Assembly (NCBI GenBank): GCA_023512635.1
Contig: JAILZF010000002.1
Location: 1 to 54,524 of the forward strand
DNA: 54,524 nt
Origin: Alicyclobacillus sp.
GTDB taxonomy: Bacteria > Bacillota > Bacilli > Alicyclobacillales > Alicyclobacillaceae
Reading direction: 5' to 3'
In this document: one piece after another, positions 8,624 through 17,935 of the stretch
Numbering within the stretch: position 1 is the first letter of the stretch
Layout: every line of letters begins with the position of its first letter
Made by a program: the position numbers and the translations under genes
The notes under the pieces: model-generated
Told to the model about the DNA's origin: nothing
The model's database searches: none
Seen by the model: the letters and a program-made list of their open reading frames with translations, nothing else

Positions 8624-9817
8624 TCACTCCCCCTTGCCTGGCAAGGCTTCCAACACCGCCGCAGCACCCATACCGCCGCCTACACACATCGCCACCAGGC
8701 CGTATCGCCCGCCGCGGCGGTGCAACTCGTGCAGCAGCGTTACCACCATGCGGGCACCCGTGCAACCCAACGGATGCCCCAACGCGATGGCCCCCCCGTT
8801 GACGTTCACCTTGTCCTCGTCCATCTCCAGCGCGCGCATGACGGCCAACGCCTGAGCGGCAAACGCTTCGTTCAACTCAATCAAGTCCATGTCGGACAAC
8901 GTCAAGCCGGCGAGGTGCAGCGCCTTCGGCACCGCCGCAAGCGGACCGATGCCCATGACGCCGGGGTCCACCCCCGCCACCGCAAACGAGCGGAACACCG
9001 CCAACGGCCGGAGCCCAAGGGCCCTGGCGCGATCCGCTGCCATCACCAACACCCACGCCGCACCATCGCTCGTCTGCGAGCTGTTGCCCGCTGTGACGGT
9101 CCCTGACACCGCAAACGCCGGTTTCAACTGCGCCAGCGCCGCCAGTGAAGTGTCGCGGCGCACGCCTTCATCGACTGCAAACTCCACCTCTTCCACGCAC
9201 GGTCTGCCCTGCGCATCCACCTGCACGCGCCGCGTGCGCACGGGCACCACCTCGGCCTGAAAGCGGCCGCTGTCCCAAGCGGCCGCCGCCCGCTGGTGGC
9301 TGCGCAGCGCGAACGCGTCTTGGTCTTCCCGCGATACCTGCCACTGGCGAGCCACCTGCTCGGCCGTCAGCCCCATCGACAGGTACGTCTGGGGCAGCTC
9401 GTGCATGAGGTGCGGATTGGGCGACAGGTTGTACCCGCCCATCGGCAACAGGCTCATCGACTCGACGCCCCCGGCCACCACCACGTCCGCCATGCCGGTC
9501 ATCACCTGCTGGGCTGCCCACGCCAGGGTCTGCAGCCCAGAGGCGCAGAACCGGTTGATCGTCACCCCCGGTACGGTCACCGGCAGGCCTGCGCGCAGCG
9601 CCACCACACGCGCCAGGTTCATACCCTGTTCCGCTTCTGGGACCGCACAACCGAGCAAGACATCGTCGATCTCGCTGGCGTCGAGGGCAGGTACGCGCGC
9701 CAACAGGGCCTGCAAGACAAGCGCCGCCAAGTCGTCCGGGCGGGTCTGACTCAATCCGCCGCGGGGCGCCTTGCCAATCGCGGATCGCACTGCGGCCACC
9801 AGCACCGCTTCTCTCAT
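8624..9817 (-). CDS. fadA: Acetyl-CoA C-acyltransferase (thiolase)
   Basis: MREAVLVAAVRSAIGKAPRGGLSQTRPDDL; active-site NRFCASGLQT; ALGHPLGCTGARM; CVGGGMGAAAV. Confidence 0.93.
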   Translation of the reverse strand: MREAVLVAAVRSAIGKAPRGGLSQTRPDDLAALVLQALLARVPALDASEIDDVLLGCAVPEAEQGMNLARVVALRAGLPVTVPGVTINRFCASGLQTLAWAAQQVMTGMADVVVAGGVESMSLLPMGGYNLSPNPHLMHELPQTYLSMGLTAEQVARQWQVSREDQDAFALRSHQRAAAAWDSGRFQAEVVPVRTRRVQVDAQGRPCVEEVEFAVDEGVRRDTSLAALAQLKPAFAVSGTVTAGNSSQTSDGAAWVLVMAADRARALGLRPLAVFRSFAVAGVDPGVMGIGPLAAVPKALHLAGLTLSDMDLIELNEAFAAQALAVMRALEMDEDKVNVNGGAIALGHPLGCTGARMVVTLLHELHRRGGRYGLVAMCVGGGMGAAAVLEALPGKGE

Positions 9818-9905
9818 GCGGGCTCCCCCCTTCCTCCTGTCCACTCGTCCGAGACCCACGGACCCCTCCCCGGCCCATCCTGCGGCCCGGTGGTCTGGCA
9901 CGCTG

Positions 9906-12314
9906 TTAGTTGCGCAGTGGTTTGCCTGTAGCCAGCATGTGTTGCATCCGCTGCTGGGTTTTCGGCTCGCCAATCAGGCTGAGAAACGCTTCCCGTTCCA
10001 GGTCGAGCAGGTACTGTTCTGACACACGGGCCGGACGCGGCAGTGCCCCGCCCGTCAGCACTCGGATCAACTGACGCGCGATGCGAGCGTCGTGTTCACT
10101 GATGTGGCCGGCCACCTGCAACCCGTAGACGCCCGCCTGCAACAGCGCAGCCGTCGGTTCCCCGGCCACCGGAATGAGCTCTGGCTGCGGCGGGCGATAG
10201 CCTGCGCGGACCAGCCCCAACGCCACCTGTTTGGCGTCGTACAGCAGGTGATCGCGATGCATGGTCATGCCGTCGTACGAGCGCAAGTAACCCAGCTCCT
10301 GAGCGTGTAACGCGCTGCTGCCTACCTTAGCCAAGGCCACCGTCTCAAATACGCGCCGCACCCAGGCATCCAGGCGCACGTCCGGCAGGTCATGCACCGC
10401 GGCACAGGCGCGCAAAAGCATCTCTTTGCACCCGCCGCCCGCGGGAATCAGACCCACCCCGGTCTCCACCAATCCCATGTACGTCTCAGCAGCCGCCTGC
10501 ACGCGCGCCGCTGGAAAGCAGATCTCCGCACCACCGCCCAGGGTATAACCACAGGGGGCGGCCACCACCGGCTTGCTCAAATACTTGATACGCATGGTCA
10601 CCTGTTGCAACTGGCGCACCGCCGCGTCGATGGCGTCCCAGTTTTCGTCTTGCGCCTCTAACAGCATCAGCATCAGGTTGGCGCCGACGCAAAAGTGCGC
10701 CCCCGCACTGGCAAGGACCAGGGCGTCTGCCTGCCGCTCCACCTCGTCCGCAGCCAAGGCCAGCATCTGCACCGCGTCCGGACCGAGCGCCTGCTTCGGC
10801 GGGTGCAGTTCCAGACACCACACCCCGTCCCCCAGGTCAATCAAGCTGGCACTGGCATTGCCACGGACCAGCCGCCCCTGTTCTTTCAAGCGAGCCAGCG
10901 AGATCACGTGTGGGGGTTCCGCCACCGTCCGGTACTCCCCCGGCAAGACGTAGACCTGCAGCCGTTCCCCATCCTCCCGCTTGTAAAAGCTGGTGTGGCC
11001 CCGGTCTACCCACGCCGCAACCCAGTCTGGAATGACCTCGCCTTCCTCCCGCATGCGCGCGAGGGTGGCCGGTAACCCCAGGGCGTCCCACACCTCGTAC
11101 GGCCCCAGTTCCCAATTGAAGCCCCACTTCATCGCCTGGTCGACTGCGAGCAGGTCGTCCGCCACCTCCCACTGGTGAGCCGCCGTGTAGAGCAAGGTGC
11201 GCTTGAGCACCGTCCAGGCAAAGCGGCCCGCTGGTTCCTCCGCGTGGACCAGCGCCCGCAACCGCTCCGCCGCGCTGGGCAAGCGGCGCGCCGCCTCCCA
11301 CACCGGGGAACGCAGCGGACGGCGCGGCCGGTAGGTCAACGTGGCCAGGTCGAGCACCTCCACCAGCCGCTCCCCGTTTGCATCCGTCGTCCGTCGGTAG
11401 AAGCCTTGCCCCGCCTTTTCTCCCAGCCACCCGCGCTTCACCATCTCCACCAACACCGGCGGCGGGGTCAGCGCCGCCTGTTCAGCGGGATCGCGGACCT
11501 GCTGCCGGACGTTTTGCGCTACGTGCAAGAACGTGTCTAAACCCACCATGTCCAGCGTGCGGAAGGTCGCGCTCCGCGGCCGTCCCAACACAGGTCCGGT
11601 CAGGGCGTCCACCTCGTCCACGCCCCAGGGAAACGCCTCCATCGCTGCCAGGGTCGCCAGCAGCCCGTACGTGCCGATGCGGTTGGCGATGAAGTTGGGG
11701 GTGTCCTTGGCCACCACCACACCTTTGCCCAACACCCGCTCGGCAAAGGCGCGGAAACGCTCCAGCCAAACCGGGTCTGTGTCTGGTCCGGGGATCAACT
11801 CGAGCAGTTTCATATACCGCGGCGGGTTAAAAAAATGCGTGCCAAAGAAGCGGCGGCGGAATGCTGCAGAGCGGCCCTCCGCCAGTGCAGCCAGGGACAA
11901 TCCTGAGGTGTTGGTGGTCACCAGGGCGTCCGGTTTGACCACTTCCTCCACCTGCGCAAACAGCGCCCGCTTGGCTGCTAGGTCTTCGACAATCGCTTCT
12001 AATACCCAGTCACACTCTGCCAAGCGCGGCAGGTCGTCTGCCAGGTTGCCGGTCGCAATACGCGCCTGCAACCGTTCACTGAAAAACGCGGCCGGCTTGG
12101 CTTGGGCGGCCTGCTCTAACCCACGCCGCGCCAACCGGTTGCGGACTGCCGGGTGGGAGAGCGACCAGCCGCGCTGCCGTTCTTGTTCTGTGAGTTCGTC
12201 TGGCAGCCGGTCCAACAACAAAACGGTCAAGCCCGCGTTGGCCAAGTGCGCAGCAACGGCCGCCCCCATCACGCCGGCCCCAATCACACCCACTTTACGA
12301 AAGCCAAGGGTCAC
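9906..12314 (-). CDS. fadN: 3-hydroxyacyl-CoA dehydrogenase / enoyl-CoA hydratase (FadN-like)
   Basis: NAD-binding VGVIGAGVMGAAVAAHLANAG; FFGTHFFNPPRYMKLLELI; C-terminal crotonase-type domain. GTG 12314 preceded by GAGGAGGAG. Confidence 0.92.
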   Translation of the reverse strand: MTLGFRKVGVIGAGVMGAAVAAHLANAGLTVLLLDRLPDELTEQERQRGWSLSHPAVRNRLARRGLEQAAQAKPAAFFSERLQARIATGNLADDLPRLAECDWVLEAIVEDLAAKRALFAQVEEVVKPDALVTTNTSGLSLAALAEGRSAAFRRRFFGTHFFNPPRYMKLLELIPGPDTDPVWLERFRAFAERVLGKGVVVAKDTPNFIANRIGTYGLLATLAAMEAFPWGVDEVDALTGPVLGRPRSATFRTLDMVGLDTFLHVAQNVRQQVRDPAEQAALTPPPVLVEMVKRGWLGEKAGQGFYRRTTDANGERLVEVLDLATLTYRPRRPLRSPVWEAARRLPSAAERLRALVHAEEPAGRFAWTVLKRTLLYTAAHQWEVADDLLAVDQAMKWGFNWELGPYEVWDALGLPATLARMREEGEVIPDWVAAWVDRGHTSFYKREDGERLQVYVLPGEYRTVAEPPHVISLARLKEQGRLVRGNASASLIDLGDGVWCLELHPPKQALGPDAVQMLALAADEVERQADALVLASAGAHFCVGANLMLMLLEAQDENWDAIDAAVRQLQQVTMRIKYLSKPVVAAPCGYTLGGGAEICFPAARVQAAAETYMGLVETGVGLIPAGGGCKEMLLRACAAVHDLPDVRLDAWVRRVFETVALAKVGSSALHAQELGYLRSYDGMTMHRDHLLYDAKQVALGLVRAGYRPPQPELIPVAGEPTAALLQAGVYGLQVAGHISEHDARIARQLIRVLTGGALPRPARVSEQYLLDLEREAFLSLIGEPKTQQRMQHMLATGKPLRN

Positions 12315-12362
12315 CCGCACTCCTCCTCGCGCCACCCGCACACCTGCACCTACCGGCCGGTT

Positions 12363-12407
12363 GAGGTTTCGGTTCCTATCTTCACGAAACGTATGGTTCG
12401 AAACCTC
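12363..12407. promoter_or_regulatory. Candidate operator of the fad operon
   Basis: GAGGTTTCG (12363-12371) and CGAAACCTC (12399-12407) form a perfect 9-bp inverted repeat, with a third CGAAAC copy at 12385-12390, 50-90 bp upstream of the fadN start. Confidence 0.45.
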
Positions 12408-12593
12408 TGTGCATGCCAAAAGCCGCAAATCTTTTGTCAACCTGTTCAGTCAGCGGCAGCCGGGACCGCACGGCCCCGGCTGTACTCAGCCGCCTGGTCA
12501 ACATGTGACTCCGACCCCAAGCCGTATGCCTCTCACCCTGGCAAGCCGCTTACGCCGGCGCCTGCCACCGCGCTGGCTGCCAGACCGACCGGT

Positions 12594-13538
12594 TTACGCC
12601 CGGCCCAACACCGGCTCATGGTTGCGGAACCGCTCCACCGCCGTCTGGTAGGCCGCCTGCAGGCGCGCCGTCAGTTCCGGCGGACGGGTGGCCGACCACA
12701 ACGTCACGCGCTCACGCACCTCCGGCAGCAGTGTAGTGGGCGCCTCCTCCGGCAACTGGCGCAAGGCTGGCAACAGTGCGCGGTCGGTAAACACCGTCCG
12801 TACCGGCTGGATCTCGAGCGTGGTGCTGGTGATAAACACCTCGTCGACACGGTCCAACTGGTCAAGGGTGACCGCTTCCTCGCGCACCGGGATCCCTAGC
12901 TCCCGCGCCAGCCGCAGGGTAAACAAGCGAGTGATGCCGCCTAGAATATAGCGATCCGCTGGCGCCGTCCAGAGTGTATCGCCGCACACCAGCCAGACGT
13001 TGCTGCTGGCTCCCTCGGTGATTCGTCCGTTGCGCACCAACATGGCTTCCGCCGCGCCCGCGCGCCGCGCCGTCTCCTTAGCGAGCACATTCGGCAACAG
13101 GTTGACGCTCTTCACAAACACGTTCGCCCAGCGGTCATCCGGCAGGCCGAGCAGCTCGGCGTCCGCACTGGCCGGCTTGGCTGCCACCGGACGCACCACC
13201 AGGCTCACCGCCGGCTCCGCCGTAGGGAAGGTGTGCACGCGTTCTGCCGCACCGCGCGTCACCTGCCAATACACCTGGGCTTCCGCCTCGCCGCTGCGGC
13301 GGATCGCCTCGCCAATCAACCCTGTCCACTGTTCAGCGGTATACGGGTTGCGAATACCGATGGTGCGCAGACTGCGCTCCAACCGCTCCAAGTGTTCATC
13401 CAGCAAAAACGGCCGGCCGCCGTACACGCGCACCACTTCGTACACCCCGTCGCCGAACTGATGGCCGCGTTCTTCAATGGGCACCCTTGCCCCGGCGGGA
13501 TCGACAAACTCGCCTTGATAGAAGGCAATGACGGACAT
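12594..13538 (-). CDS. dat: Class IV aminotransferase (D-amino-acid transaminase-like)
   Basis: YQGEFVDPAGARVPIEERGHQFGDGVYEVVRVYGGRPFLLDEHLERLERS; ITEGASSNVWLV. Confidence 0.82.
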   Translation of the reverse strand: MSVIAFYQGEFVDPAGARVPIEERGHQFGDGVYEVVRVYGGRPFLLDEHLERLERSLRTIGIRNPYTAEQWTGLIGEAIRRSGEAEAQVYWQVTRGAAERVHTFPTAEPAVSLVVRPVAAKPASADAELLGLPDDRWANVFVKSVNLLPNVLAKETARRAGAAEAMLVRNGRITEGASSNVWLVCGDTLWTAPADRYILGGITRLFTLRLARELGIPVREEAVTLDQLDRVDEVFITSTTLEIQPVRTVFTDRALLPALRQLPEEAPTTLLPEVRERVTLWSATRPPELTARLQAAYQTAVERFRNHEPVLGRA

Positions 13539-13665
13539 GAAGGTCTCCCCTTACGTTTGTGAGTTGAACGCAGCCTGTACGCACTGCGCGCATGCAACCC
13601 AAGCAACTGGTACAATAAACCTGGGGGCTGAAGGGCCCCAAGCGCCCCGCGCAGGAGGGAACGGC

Positions 13666-14010
13666 ATGAGCGAATGTGTTTTTTGCCAAATTGTGGCTGG
13701 CACAGTCCCTTCCCAAAAAGTCCTTGATACGGAAAGGGTTCTCGTCTTTCACGACATCCGGCCGCAGGCCCCGGTGCACGTTTTGGTCATCCCTAAGCAA
13801 CACATCGCGTCCGCGCACGCCTTGCAGGCCGAGCACGCGACCGTGCTGATGGACATGCACCTGGCCGCCCAACAGGCTGCAGAGCAGCTCGGCATTGCGC
13901 AAGACGGTTACCGCCTGGTGACCAATGTCGGCTGGCATGGCCAACAGACCGTGCCGCACCTGCACTATCACCTGCTGGGCGGCCGGCAGTTGCAATGGCC
14001 CCCGGGTTGA
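13666..14010 (+). CDS. HIT family protein
   Basis: CVFCQIVAGTVPSQKVLDTERVLVFHDIRPQAPVHVLVIPKQH; HIT motif HLHYHLLGGRQL; GGAGGGA SD. Confidence 0.93.
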   Translation: MSECVFCQIVAGTVPSQKVLDTERVLVFHDIRPQAPVHVLVIPKQHIASAHALQAEHATVLMDMHLAAQQAAEQLGIAQDGYRLVTNVGWHGQQTVPHLHYHLLGGRQLQWPPG

Positions 14011-14083
14011 ACCACTAGCCGCAGGCCGCCGGGGTTCCGGCCATCCAGGTCAACGGCTGCCGCCACAGCCACGGCGGTTGCGC

Positions 14084-14539
14084 CTAGACCAGCGGATCGG
14101 CCCCGGCGGTGAGGCCAGCCGGGCGCGGCACCTCCTGCCCGTTGAGGATGAGGTGCGGGGTGATCTGCGCCCGCAGCGAGGCGGACGCCGAGCAGTACTT
14201 TTCCTCACTCAAGACAATCGCCCGCCACACTTTGTCCGCTTGCACATCCCCTGTGACGCGGTAATACAGGTGGATCTCCGTCAACGCTTGCGGGTACTGT
14301 TCGCGGCGGGTACCGACCGCCTCAATGGTCAATGCCGCCAGCGGCTGGCGCATGCGCTCCAAAATCATGGCGATGTCGATCCCGGTACACCCCGTCAACC
14401 CCATCAGCAGCAGTTCCATCGGCCGGCAGCCTTTGTCCTCTCCGCCTACCTCAGCTTTGGCGTCCATCGCCACCGTATGGCCGGATTCCCCGGTGGATAG
14501 AAAGTGGCGCTTGCCCTGCCATTCGGTTGTGACCTTCAT
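14084..14539 (-). CDS. OsmC family protein
   Basis: CRPMELLLMGLTGCTGIDIAMIL and SEEKYCSASASL, the two OsmC Cys regions. Confidence 0.88.
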   Translation of the reverse strand: MKVTTEWQGKRHFLSTGESGHTVAMDAKAEVGGEDKGCRPMELLLMGLTGCTGIDIAMILERMRQPLAALTIEAVGTRREQYPQALTEIHLYYRVTGDVQADKVWRAIVLSEEKYCSASASLRAQITPHLILNGQEVPRPAGLTAGADPLV

Positions 14540-14630
14540 CTCCACGGCACGCCCCTCCTCTGCACGCCCCCATTGTACCGCGAAGCTGGAAGGGACGCGA
14601 GCAAAACCTGGCGCCACGGGCGCAGGCTGG

Positions 14631-14996
14631 TTAACGAACCAGCAAGACCCCGCGGATGCCCGGCTCAGGCCGCCCTCCCGTATCAGAGTAATAGGGGTAC
14701 GTGCCCGTGCGGTCAGGAGTAAAACGAGCGGTCACACTCTCCCCTGGCTGGAGATTCGGCAAGAACACGTAAAACGCGGGAATGACCAGGTTGTGCACCC
14801 GTGTGCCGCGGTTGACGACGCGCAGCGCCACCGGTTCGCCGGTACGCGCTTGCAGTTGCGCCGGCTCCAGGTGGGTATCGTACAGCGACACCTCCACCTG
14901 TTGTGCCCAGGCCGGCGCGGCATGCCCCCAGAGCCCGGGCAACAGGCTCAACGCGGCCAGCACAGTCCGCAGACGCCACGGCTTTTTCGCTGCCAT
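14631..14996 (-). CDS. Exported cupredoxin-domain protein
   Basis: Signal peptide, then VEVSLYDTHLEPAQLQARTGEPVALRVVNRGTRVHNLVIPAF...TGTYPYYSDTGGRPEPGIRGVLLV. Confidence 0.75.
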   Translation of the reverse strand: MAAKKPWRLRTVLAALSLLPGLWGHAAPAWAQQVEVSLYDTHLEPAQLQARTGEPVALRVVNRGTRVHNLVIPAFYVFLPNLQPGESVTARFTPDRTGTYPYYSDTGGRPEPGIRGVLLVR

Positions 14997-15094
14997 CGCC
15001 ATCCCACCTTTACCTGTCTGAGCGAGAGCTTTCCCTGGCCATCTGCCCCCCATGTGCCGGAACGGGCGGCCAAGCCCAACCAACGCCTTGCCGA

Positions 15095-15583
15095 TCACCG
15101 CGCCAGCCAACTGCCCATCAGGGCCCCGTGCAGAGCCCCTGCCACCACGTCCACAGGATGGTGCAAACCACAGTACACGCGCGCCAGCGCCAGCCAACCA
15201 GCCAAGACCCACAACACGGGCCCGTAACCAGGCACGCCGGCGAACGCACTGGCCAAAGCAAACGCTCCCGCGGCGTGATTGCTCGGAAAGGAACCTCCGC
15301 GGCCGTGCGCCAGCAGCGGCGCGTAGCCAGCCTCAAACGGACGCGGCCGGTCCCACCAGCGGCTCAATGGTTCCTGCAACACCCGCACCAGCACCGCCGC
15401 AGCCACGGCCAACCACCCATGCCGGTGCGCGAGAGCTACCCTGTCAGGCGACACCCCCCATCCCCATGCCGCCGCGGTGATCAACGCCAACATCACCACC
15501 GGCGTCCACAGAGCGCACACCATCATAGCAGCATCCAAGCCCGGGCAGACACCCCAACAGCGCTGGACCCAGCGGTTGACCAC
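15095..15583 (-). CDS. PAP2-family phosphatase (undecaprenyl-diphosphatase BcrC-like)
   Basis: PAP2 motifs SRWWDRPRP, FPSNHAAG, ARVYCGLHHPVDVVAG. Confidence 0.85.
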   Translation of the reverse strand: MVNRWVQRCWGVCPGLDAAMMVCALWTPVVMLALITAAAWGWGVSPDRVALAHRHGWLAVAAAVLVRVLQEPLSRWWDRPRPFEAGYAPLLAHGRGGSFPSNHAAGAFALASAFAGVPGYGPVLWVLAGWLALARVYCGLHHPVDVVAGALHGALMGSWLAR

Positions 15584-15623
15584 CTCTTCCCAGTTCCACT
15601 GTCCCCCGGCGCTGCTGTCTCCG

Positions 15624-16694
15624 TCAGTCTTCGTGGCTCGCCGCCCCCTTGGCGGGCGCGTCCGTCCCGCGCGCCAACTGTTGCGCTAGGTCTTGTTCGG
15701 CAGCCGCGGCGAGCTGCGGAACGCTGTGCAACACCACATCGCCTTCGTGGTTGTACGTATACGCCTGGTGGCTGAAGTTGGCGCTGCCCAGGATAAACGT
15801 CTGACCGTGGTCGACCACCACCCACTTGGCGTGCATCAGTTCCTGGCCGTCCGGCTTGTAAAAGCGCACCACCGCCCCGGCGGCGCGCAAACGCTCGGCC
15901 GTCCGGCGGTTTTGCGGCTGGCCAGGGTCGAGCAAAACGCGTACCTGGACACCGCGTTTGGCATCCGCCAGCAACGCATTCAGCACCCCTGCGTCAGACA
16001 GTTCATACGCCTCCATCGCCACATCCGACTGCGCCTGTTGCAACGCGCGCAACACCTGGCTGCGGACCGTCCGGTCGGTATACAGCGGCGGTTGCAAACC
16101 GGGGGCTGGTGCCGGACTCCCGCCCGAGCGCACCCAGTCCCAGCGGAACAGCGCCGCAAAGGACGGATTCGGCGCGGCGAGATAGACCGACGCATCATGG
16201 TTGCCCCAACTTTGGGCGCCAGCGTTCATGCCGCCGATGAGCGCTCCGCCCTGGGGGCCGTCCGCCACCAGCAGCTTGATATGGGATATACCGCTCGCGA
16301 TGTGCAACGAGTGAACCGGCACCCCGTGCTGCTGAAGGAACGGTACCGCCGTGTGCTGGCTGTGGTGTTCTGTCGCATCCACCACCACGCGCACATCTAC
16401 CCCGCGCTCGTGGGCTGCCACCAAGGCCTGCAAGATATCAGGGTCTGACAACTCGTACATGTCCAAGTCACAGCTGTGCTCGCTGCCGTTGATCATGGCC
16501 AGCGCCTGACGCTTAATGTCTTGCTGCCAGAGCAGAGTCACCCCCTGCTCGGTGACCGCAGCCGGTACGGGTCCCCCAGGCGCCTGGCCCGCTGCTGCTG
16601 CACACGCCGTCAACCCCGCCCAGGCCAAGGCCAACAGGCCCCACAGGCCGGGTCGCCAGGCGCGCCAACCGGCTCCCTGGCTCTTGCCTGCCAT
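15624..16694 (-). CDS. Secreted phospholipase D-like protein with two HKD motifs
   Basis: Signal/lipobox-like AGLTACAAA; HIKLLVAD...GGMNAG and HAKWVVVD...GSANFS. Confidence 0.88.
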   Translation of the reverse strand: MAGKSQGAGWRAWRPGLWGLLALAWAGLTACAAAAGQAPGGPVPAAVTEQGVTLLWQQDIKRQALAMINGSEHSCDLDMYELSDPDILQALVAAHERGVDVRVVVDATEHHSQHTAVPFLQQHGVPVHSLHIASGISHIKLLVADGPQGGALIGGMNAGAQSWGNHDASVYLAAPNPSFAALFRWDWVRSGGSPAPAPGLQPPLYTDRTVRSQVLRALQQAQSDVAMEAYELSDAGVLNALLADAKRGVQVRVLLDPGQPQNRRTAERLRAAGAVVRFYKPDGQELMHAKWVVVDHGQTFILGSANFSHQAYTYNHEGDVVLHSVPQLAAAAEQDLAQQLARGTDAPAKGAASHED

Positions 16695-16961
16695 GTTGTT
16701 ACCTCCTTCGCCATGCAAGGCGGTCTTCCCTGCCAGCATAGCCAACTCACTCCAGGATGTCGATGACGTACACGCACACGCACCGATACCTTTGAAGATG
16801 ATCAGGGGAACCGCGGAACTCCGCCCGCGGCACGCTCCCCTTGCAACATTTTGCTGGCTGCTCCGTCTATACCTGTGAGCGCGCTGGCAGTGCACATGGG
16901 CCAGCGCCAAGCGGCCGCTGCGGGCCTGCCAGACCCGCACGGTAAAGAGGGGGACCCCGCG

Positions 16962-17189
16962 ATGGGGGTTGGCTTTATCATCTCCGTGTTGTTCATCAGC
17001 GCGTTAATCGGCATCTGCGCCCGGCAAGCGCTGCATACCACAGAAGAGCGCCGCACACCCGCGGCAATGCCCGGCGCTACGCGAGCCGGCGGCCATGCGC
17101 CTGGAGACAAGCCCTCAAGTCAGGGGACTTACCTGCCTGTTGAGGCTTCTCATCCCTCTCCGGAGGATACACCGGCCCAGGTCATGTGA
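16962..17189 (+). CDS. Small single-TM protein, unknown function
   Basis: MGVGFIISVLFISALIGICARQAL...; AAAGAGGGGG upstream of the ATG. Confidence 0.45.
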   Translation: MGVGFIISVLFISALIGICARQALHTTEERRTPAAMPGATRAGGHAPGDKPSSQGTYLPVEASHPSPEDTPAQVM

Positions 17190-17932
17190 CGCTCTCGCCA
17201 GGCCTGCCAGAGGACGGTGTCCAACGCCGGAAGCCAATCCGCAGGCAGGGCCCCGGCCGGCTGGGGACCGGCGCTTTCCTCGAGCCGTCCGCGCATACCT
17301 GCCCCACGGGTCAGCACGGCGGCCATGGCCAGCCGCTCGATGCCTCCATCCGACTGCGGCGCGTCTGGCAGCCGCGTCTGTCCGCACGCTCCGCCCGCTC
17401 CCGCCTGCAACCACACGGCCGTCTGTGCGTGTGCTGCATCCAGCAGCGCCTCCACCTCTACGCCCACCCAGCGTAAAGCAGACCGCGGCGACGTGTCGGC
17501 CATCCGCGCCAGCGTGGCAAAGGCCAGTAAGATGTGGCGACACGGCCGGTCTGGTGTGGTGCAAGAGCACACCGCACCAGCCAGCATACGTTGCACCGCG
17601 GTGGCGTTGGGGAAAAGGGACAGCCCGGCGCTGTCAAGCGCCCGCAGCCAGTCATCCGCCCACGCCTCCGCCAGCAAGGCGGCCGCCCAATCGGGCCGCC
17701 ACACCAACCAGCGAGCGAGCGCAGGCACATGCGCTTCCCACCAAGCGTGGCAAGGGACCTGCACCTCGTAACTCTGGCGCGGCCGCTCAGCGACACACAA
17801 ACGGATGACCGCGGACGCCACGGCCAGCACCTCAGCCTGACCGGAGCGCCGTATCCACCCTGCAGCAGCGTGATCGAGAGACGCCCAGGCCGCGGCCCAA
17901 CCCTCCGGTTTGCTCTCTGTCAACGAACGCAC
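17150..17932 (-). CDS. SWIM zinc-finger protein, partner of the adjacent SNF2 helicase
   Basis: SWIM-like CSCTTPDRPCRH; starts 3 nt after the SNF2 stop. Confidence 0.75.
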   Translation of the reverse strand: MRSLTESKPEGWAAAWASLDHAAAGWIRRSGQAEVLAVASAVIRLCVAERPRQSYEVQVPCHAWWEAHVPALARWLVWRPDWAAALLAEAWADDWLRALDSAGLSLFPNATAVQRMLAGAVCSCTTPDRPCRHILLAFATLARMADTSPRSALRWVGVEVEALLDAAHAQTAVWLQAGAGGACGQTRLPDAPQSDGGIERLAMAAVLTRGAGMRGRLEESAGPQPAGALPADWLPALDTVLWQAWRERHMTWAGVSSGEG

Positions 17933-17935
17933 CCC

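Noticed and set aside
6846-8765. N-terminal extension of acyl-CoA dehydrogenase
   Set aside because: The extension is antiphase translation of the thiolase 3' end; the natural start is 8621.
11533-12651. 372-aa + strand ORF antisense to FadN
   Set aside because: Ser/Arg/Thr-rich shadow ORF opposite a clear dehydrogenase/hydratase.
13990-14083. GC-rich spacer between HIT and OsmC as a terminator or small RNA
   Set aside because: Only short imperfect repeats (CCGCC/GGCGG) and no T-tract; not distinguishable from base composition.
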